NCBI RefSeq assembly: GCF_014218275.1 | Contig: NZ_AP023213.1 | Span: 248,001-312,000 of the forward strand | From: Citrifermentans bremense | GTDB taxonomy: Bacteria > Desulfobacterota > Desulfuromonadia > Geobacterales > Geobacteraceae | Reading direction: 5' to 3' | DNA length: 64,000 bases | Shown here: piece by piece, positions 63,971 through 64,000 of the stretch | Numbering within the stretch: position 1 is the first letter of the stretch | Layout of the letters: each line of letters opens with the position of its first letter | Notes under the pieces: model-generated | What the model was told of the DNA's origin: nothing | The model's input: the letters and a program-made list of their open reading frames with translations, nothing else | The model's database searches: none | Made by a program: the position numbers and the translations under genes

Positions 63971-64000
63971 CTACAGGCTCTTCGCCGCGAGCTCGTAGAC
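63971..64000 (-). CDS. C-terminal end of a minus-strand gene, cut by the window edge
   Basis: A frame that closes with TAG at 63973-63971 reads VYELAAKSL at its end; only nine residues are in the window, so no family can be given. Its position next to a bidirectional terminator supports a real gene end. Confidence 0.4.
   Translation of the reverse strand, partial: VYELAAKSL

Overview
The window looks like ordinary chromosome from a Geobacter-type deltaproteobacterium (Desulfuromonadia; Geobacter/Citrifermentans/Geomonas are the likeliest genera). The pointers are high GC, three methyl-accepting chemotaxis proteins, a futalosine-route menaquinone cluster, an acetate-type SatP transporter behind a sigma-54-like promoter, a PEP-CTERM protein, tandem DUF507 genes, and a PrkA/DUF444/SpoVR operon. 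This assignment is inference from gene content; no database search was run. I see no transposase, integrase, prophage, CRISPR array or rRNA operon.

Layout. 1-10.7 kb: end of a SurA-like foldase, a DnaJ/CbpA co-chaperone divergent from an FAD oxidoreductase, a four-helix-bundle protein with a collagen-like repeat, an HExxH membrane protein, a one-cysteine peroxiredoxin, an MCP, a MocR regulator divergent from an FMN-binding protein, and a lipid A acyltransferase. 10.7-18 kb: a 52-residue membrane protein, SatP, a second MCP, small exported proteins, and a poorly coding stretch with a 21-bp repeat. 18-20.8 kb: a cysteine desulfurase translationally coupled to two small paralogous proteins and divergent from a LysR regulator; this is the least familiar system here. 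21-22.3 kb: a PEP-CTERM protein and tRNA-Pro(CGG). 22.7-27.8 kb: menaquinone genes (UbiD-like, UbiA-like and UbiX-like proteins, MqnE, MqnC), then hisC.

29-38 kb: RNase D, DUF72, prmA-rsmE, a PpsR-type bifunctional kinase/phosphatase, an OmpR-type response regulator, a DegP/HtrA protease, an RNase Z-like hydrolase, and a structured RNA on the minus strand that fits 6S RNA. 38-45 kb: two DUF507 genes, CIRCE-controlled groESL, a HEAT-repeat protein coupled to an HD-GYP-like protein, and a lipoprotein. 45-53 kb: prkA - DUF444 - spoVR - second prkA-like gene behind a promoter overlapped by a perfect palindrome. 53-64 kb: a third MCP, a QueG-like Fe-S protein, sucCD, small exported proteins, exported MsrB and MsrA, PolX, a 50-residue zinc-ribbon protein, an EVE protein, CorA, and the last codons of a further minus-strand gene.

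Regulatory threads read directly from the DNA: all three MCP genes carry a sigma-28 (FliA)-type promoter with exact 11-bp spacing between its two 8-bp boxes, and the PpsR gene has two more. SatP and the PEP-CTERM gene have sigma-54-like -24/-12 elements. groESL has a perfect CIRCE. A 32-nt element built from the heptamer TTGTCAA occurs three times in intergenic DNA.
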